From Asterochloris sp. CNOR1 (taxonomy: Eukaryota; Chlorophyta; Trebouxiophyceae; Trebouxiales; Trebouxiaceae): 64,000 bases of DNA. Under the pieces are notes generated by a model. That model saw nothing but the letters and a program-made list of their open reading frames with translations, was not told the origin of the DNA and made no database searches. Below, in pieces: positions 59,201-64,000 of this stretch. The position numbers were made by a program, and so were the translations under genes. The stretch spans positions 3,224,001 to 3,288,000 of the forward strand of contig OZ017746.1 of the NCBI GenBank assembly GCA_963969365.1, in the 5' to 3' direction. How positions within the stretch are numbered: the stretch's first letter is position 1; every line of letters begins with the position of its first letter.

Positions 59201-62200
59201 GTCTACAGCAAGCTTGCGGGGCCCCTGAGCGTGCCTGTGCTGCTGAAGGTGGTGGCCGGGCTCATCAGCGAGATCGTGCTGTGCATCAAGGAGGTCAACC
59301 AGAAGACGCGTGTGGCAGCCTATGAGCTCCTGGTGGAGTTGGCGCAGACCATGCACGAGCGCTTCCCGCCTCCTGACGTGCTGGGCAGCACTGAGGGCAC
59401 CGGTGAGCCAGCCTCTTCCAGAAAGTTCTGCCAGCAGCAAAGTAGAGGCACAGCCTTGCATGCTTCTGGCCATAAAGTCCTGCTGGGGAGGTCACTCAAG
59501 CTGATGGCCCGCCATCTACTTGTGCAGCAGACCCCTTAAACCGGCTGCAGGCTGCTGCTTTCACAGTCCTGTATGCTGTTCTGGGTCTGCTACTTGAGAC
59601 ATTGCTAGCTGCTGGCTCACAGCCGCACCTGTTGCCCTGCAGGAGGCGCCGAGCGGGGCATGCACAACCGCGGGGGCCTGTACACCCTCTTCAGCATGGT
59701 GCTGGGAGGGGTGGCGGCTGCGACACCCCACATGATTGCAGCCTCAGTCATGGCCCTGGCTCGCCTCATGTACGAGTTTGCGGGGCCCCTGGAGTTTGCG
59801 ATGGGCGACCTCCTGCCGGCAGTGCTGTCCCTGCTGCGCACCAAGAGCCGGGAGGTTGTCAAAGCGGTGCTGGGCTTTGTCAAGGTGGGCTGCCAGAGGC
59901 TCGACGAGCCTGGGGTCTGGGTGAGGGAGTGGAGACAAGGTGTGGGTCTGGACTGGGCCAACAGTAAAGGAGCTGACAGGGAATGTGGCTGCAGCTGTAT
60001 GTGCGCTTCTTTGCAACATCTGGGTCAGCTGGTTCAGTCCCTGCTTTGCATCAAGACCAGGACGGTGGTCAAGGCTGTGCTGGACTCTCAAAAGGTGGCA
60101 CTTAGGCTTGCACTGAGATCGGTGTGCTGTTCGTCAGTGGAGAGTGCGGGCAGAGTAGTGAGTCTGCACAAGGGGAGGCGCAAGTAAAACCCGGGCCCAC
60201 CTGCATTGGTCGGCATTCTAGTTCCATCTGGGCAAAGCACAAGTGGAGCCCGCACACATCAGGGCCTGCAACTGCACAGACCTCATTGACCGCCCAGGCA
60301 CCTGAGGACCAATGGCGTTAAGCCAAGCTGGCTGGCTGCTGATGTGGTCTGTCTGCCTGCTGCAGGTGGTGGCCATGCGCTTTCCTGTGCCCCTCGTGTT
60401 GCAACACCTGGCAGCCATCCTGGAGGGCATCCTGCTGTGGGCTGATGACTCCAAGAACCAATTCAAGCTCAAGGTGAGCACAATATGGTCAGAAGGGGAG
60501 GGATATCAGTGGGACATGCTAGGTCCTGCTACACAGCGCATGCCCTTACACTGCAACTCCCACCCCCCTCCCTCCCCCTCTGCTCCTTCCTTATGCTGTC
60601 AGCCTGCCCTGAGCTGCATGCCCAGCTGCTCTCAGAGCTGCATGCTTGAGACACCTGATGACGGTTGCTTTGTCTTGCAGCAGGCAAGCATTCCTGTGAG
60701 GGAGTTGAGCCTGTACCAGCCCTCCTGCTGCTACCTCCTGACACAAGTGGACCCATCATCAACCCCTGGATGAACCCATATGCCCACAGCACACCTGACA
60801 TCGTGACTCTTGTCCCCCAGCAGTACAGTCACAATTGGCTCTGCAGGTGCGTGTGGTGGTGGAGCGGCTAGCCCGCCGCTGTGGCTTTGACGCTGTGTCC
60901 AAGCTCATCCCTGAGCAGCACCGCCGCCTGGTGACCCACATCCGCAAGGAGCGCGTCCGCAAGGTCCGCATTCGTGCAGGCAACGCTGAACAGGTGAGGC
61001 CTTTGTGCAATTGGCTGAAGTTGGGATGCACAGCCAGCCAGCATGCACCATGCCTGGCACAAGCAACCGACAGCAGGGAGTTTTGTGCTGCGCCCTGGCA
61101 GCAGCATCAGAGTATGCTGTGCTCAAATCTAGTCTGGGGTGCTGGGAGGCTGTTAACTGCCTACACAATAGCAGCTCCAACTTTCTGCCACCACATATGT
61201 GACTTGCAGCAGCTGCCTGCCTTGCTGCAGGGTGGCGATGTGCGTTCCATGCGGACTGGCGTGACTGGACGTGCCAGGACGGCTGCCAAGAGCGCCTGGG
61301 CCCATAGCGAGGTCTTCTCAGACGAGGAGGGCACAGGGGAGGGAGCACCCACCATGTCAGGCGTGACCGCTGCGCAGAAGAGCGCTCGCGCCGCCAAGGG
61401 TGCCAAGTCTGCTGGTGAGTGGAATGCACAGGCTACCTCTGCACAAGGCTGCACAAACAGGTGTAAGGTGGTAGAACAATCAATGGTCCCGTATGCGGTG
61501 GTGCATGTGGATTGCCCAGGCTGCTCCTGGCTTGGCAGGCCATCTCACGATGTCTTGATGGCAAGACAGCAGTCCTTTGTTACCAGGTCCACGATGTGTC
61601 TGGTGCCCTCAGGGTCCAACTGCAGCAGCGGATTGCCCTCATCACACCCAGCTAGAGCCCCAGGCTCCCTCGCAGGCTGGCTGGAGCTGTGTGGCTGACG
61701 GATGCTCAGCATCACTGTCAAAGTTGTTGGGGTTGCCTGCTGGCTAGAGCAGTGCAGCTCACTCACCCCAGGAGCGTTTAGGAGCAGAGCAGGGGGATCT
61801 GCTTGGTAATGCTATCAGCCCAAGCCTTTGCTGCCCACAGTCTGCAACCCCACAGCCCACTTTGCACGGCAGCAGCTGTTCACCCACCAACCTCATGAGC
61901 TTGATGCTTCACTGCCAGCAGGCCGGAGCACTGCAGCCCGTCCTGCCCAGCGGCGGCTCGGCGCGGAGCGTGGGGGAGAGCCTCTGGACTTGCTGGACTC
62001 GCGCACCAGCCGTGCAATGGTGCAGAGCGCAGCCGTGACGCAGCGTCAGAAGCGGGGCAGGGATGATGACAGCGATGTCAACTTTGCAGAGGAGGCTGGC
62101 AGGATGGTCATTCAGGTGCCCTACTTGAGTAGCTGCTCAATCTGCCCTTGCTGTGCTCCAATACCTGTAGGCGGGTCTTGCATCAAGACGTCATCAGCCT

Positions 62201-62950
62201 CTGAGGCTCTGGATCACAGCAGACTCCAACTTGAAATCCCCTCTGGCCTGACAACAAGTAGGTAGCAGCCCAACAGCTGTGGGAAACTCTGCGCCTACAA
62301 CAGTTGCAGCTGCAGTGTCAATAAGTTCTGTGCAGGACGAGGAGCAGCGCCGGCCAGGTGGCAAGAGGAAGCGGCGTGATGATCCCGATAACTCAGACGA
62401 TAGCGACTTCGACGACATCCGTCACATTCATGGCGCCACGGCTGCGCTGAGGGCTGGGGCCAAATCAGACAAGATGGCCGCCTCTCAGGGCGGCAGGTCA
62501 CGCAGCGGGAAGTCCTTTGCAGAGAAAAGCAGTGTCGGGGCCAGGAGCGCTGCCACCACTCGTACTGCCGGAGGCAAGAGCGCCCAGCACAGTGGCGACA
62601 GGTGAGGGCAGCCTGTGCATAAAGCAGCCTTGCCTGCTGCATTGCTCAGGGCTGTACTGAAAGGTGGCAGAGCGCCTCTGAGTACACTCGCTGGGCCAAT
62701 GGACGGGCTTGGCGCAGATGACTGTCAAAGTTGCGTTGCATATTGCAGATTCAAAGCCAGGAAGGGTGCCAAGGGAGACACTAAGGGGAAGAGCAGTGTG
62801 GAGCCCTACGCATACTGGCAACTGGACAGGAAATTGCTAAATAGACGCGCCAGCAAGCAGGCAGCTGCAAAAAAGGGCCTACAGGGTGTGGTGAGGGGTG
62901 CAAAGGCTGGCACAGCTAAAGGCCGCAAAGCCAAGCGCCAAAGGACTTGA
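53211..62950 (+). CDS. RRP12: RRP12-like HEAT-repeat ribosome biogenesis factor
   Basis: RRP12 is a nucleolar/nuclear HEAT-repeat protein needed for pre-40S maturation and export of both subunits. Around twenty exons give the family's full plan. The N-terminal part is AVVGAVLEVVQAAGLQP, then SAARPFAQLLRYSLDRRPKV and RKRAQAAVLNVL (about 53865-53970), followed by LWETLPSFCDWAQDT (about 56430-56480), the NUC173-type region. Next are LRIIIANSLERLCLQN, NAQALRDFARNWLPLLFNAF (57696 on), QKKAYKVLAYICEHRPDFLL, LYTLFSMVLGG, SREVVKAVLGFVK, HRRLVTHIRKERVRKVR (about 60920-60970) and the acidic/basic tail with DSDVNFAEEAGRMVIQ and DNSDDSDFDDI. The very conserved C-terminal PYAYWQLDRKLLNRR (about 62802-62850) precedes a Lys/Arg-rich end, a likely nuclear/nucleolar signal, and TGA at 62948-62950. 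The start at 53211 (MEVDPPPQAVGFADEIL) is the first ATG in frame. Introns are many and short. Confidence 0.9.
57032..57062 (+). repeat. Short 12-bp tandem repeat in an RRP12 intron
   Basis: AGCATAGGGTTC occurs twice in a row, from 57032, followed by a third, altered copy (AGCATAAGGCAT). It follows the exon ending RQALK. Confidence 0.7.
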
Positions 62951-63134
62951 TCAAGAATGCATGTTTTGCAGATGAGTTTTCAAAATTCTGAGACATGAAT
63001 GCCTTCATCAAGGGGAAGTGTACACTAGACAGCAGCAGGACCTAATTGAACAATGCATGCATTCAGCTGAGGTTGTGCAGTAACAGCACCAGTCATTCAA
63101 GCTGTGTTCAAGATGCTGCACAGATTGAGAAGGC
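62951..63134. other. Short convergent intergenic interval (RRP12 / RAD50)
   Basis: Only 184 bp separate the two stop codons, so both 3' UTRs share or overlap this stretch. It is more A/T-rich than its surroundings. No TGTAA signal in either orientation was recognised. Confidence 0.6.
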
Positions 63135-64000
63135 CTATTCCAAAATGGGCTCCTTCGTGATCAGGCTGTGCTGTTGGTCATCTTTGGTGATGCGAAACCT
63201 GTACTCCGCATGGCCCCTGGTGCCAATGAGCTGCGCAAACCTGCGCAAGGCACAGCACAGCAGTCAGGAACTGCTTGGGCAACGTGACAATAGCCGTCTG
63301 ACCTGAGGGACCAAGCGCCTGCATGGGTGAGGCATGGTTTCACAGACAAGTCAGGTAGCATAAGCCGCTCATCAGCCACCGCAGGGTCATCCTTGCATTG
63401 TAGATGCAGCATTCTGGCTCTTTGATCAGTGGTCATGACAGCTGCAGAATGCCTCAAGCAGGCCCAAGAGGCCTCAAATGTCACAGGTACAATCCGAGAG
63501 AGGCTGAAGACATCACAATACCCAGCTCACTTCTCGTCATGGGTGATGACGATGAGTTGAAAGTTTTCCTGTGCCCGCCGCGCCTCCATGATGCTGCGCA
63601 GCGCCTCCGCCAGGCTCTGGCTGTTGTCTGCGTCCAGATTGGTGGTGGGCTCATCCAATGCCAGAATCCCGCAGTTGAGGCAGAAGGTTTCAGCCAGCGC
63701 CAGGCGGATGATCAGGCAGGCCAGCACCTGCAAGTCTGAGGGGATGCCATGCGCTCCCAGCAGGTGAGGCAAGATCTGCTGCCCAGGGGCAGGCAGATGA
63801 TGGGACAGGCCAAAGACATGGCAGGCATGGAGTCAATTGCAGTGGCCGGCACACGGCTGCATCTGTGGCGATCTGGCTGGGGGGGAGCAGACGCATCACA
63901 GGATGCAGCTGCCAGCATGTTTCTGACAGCAAGCCCTCAGAAGAGCTCCTGACTGAACACCAGCGCACAGTGTTCTTATCTGACCCTCGCGCAGCTGTGT
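63135..64000 (-). CDS. RAD50: RAD50 C-terminal ATPase end (5' part outside window)
   Basis: RAD50 is the ABC-type ATPase/coiled-coil subunit of the MRE11 double-strand-break complex. The exon at 63727-63527 encodes [20 protein letters not shown], then the Walker B/D-loop [12 protein letters not shown], the helix [14 protein letters not shown], and the H-loop [16 protein letters not shown] donor (AA|G) leads to the last exon, 63240-63135, giving [20 protein letters not shown] and ending TKEPILE with TAG. This matches the usual RAD50 C-terminus, where FVELLG follows the H-loop. The ABC signature (SAGQK), which should immediately precede VLACLIIR, was not found between 63728 and 64000, so its exon must lie beyond the right edge. 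The upstream 270 bases are therefore probably intron. Confidence 0.92.

Noticed and set aside
1-64000. CRISPR arrays, rRNA genes, insertion sequences, LTR or other virus-like elements
   Set aside because: No regularly spaced repeats, conserved rRNA blocks, transposase motifs, reverse-transcriptase motifs or paired long terminal repeats were recognised. tRNA genes were not excluded, as no covariance search could be run.

Overview
The window looks like nuclear DNA of a green alga (Chlorophyta, perhaps Trebouxiophyceae). The genes are cut into many short exons, with introns that end in TGCAG and begin in GTGAG. Coding sequence is rich in Gln and Ala, written largely as CTG/CAG runs. There is an octotricopeptide-repeat protein with a RAP domain, a family greatly expanded in green algae, and TGTAA poly(A) signals follow two of the genes. 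No bacterial operon structure, CRISPR array, rRNA or recognisable tRNA was seen. The species cannot be named from sequence alone.

Layout, left to right. 1-5035 (-): a GBF-interacting-protein-1-like protein with a UBA-like N-terminus and a long Q-rich tail that runs off the left edge. 5241-6065 (-): a small J-domain protein. 6478-about 16023 (-): a large OPR-RAP protein, probably organellar RNA-binding. 16024-18481: no supported gene, only worn ORFs on the minus strand. 18482-29457 (+): a FANCM-type DNA translocase that ends in a PHD finger. 29661-45836 (+): an Argonaute with an intact DEDH slicer tetrad and one intron of about 4 kb. 46188-49350 (-): an SNM1B/Apollo-type nuclease. 49462-52021 (+): a 752-residue protein of unknown function, head-to-head with SNM1B. 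52142-about 53075 (-): a poorly resolved gene. 53211-62950 (+): RRP12. 63135 to the right edge (-): the C-terminal end of RAD50.

Three genes belong to DNA crosslink or double-strand-break repair (FANCM, SNM1B/Apollo, RAD50), and Argonaute sits between two of them. The most notable observation is the in-frame PHD finger at the C-terminus of FANCM, where animal FANCM carries an ERCC4-like/HhH module. It is joined to the conserved FANCM C-terminal motifs by a phase-consistent splice. The preceding linker holds about seven copies of a PLAAR-like motif, most beside SQ dipeptides. Exon borders were read by eye from splice consensus and family resemblance. Gene spans are more reliable than individual exon ends.
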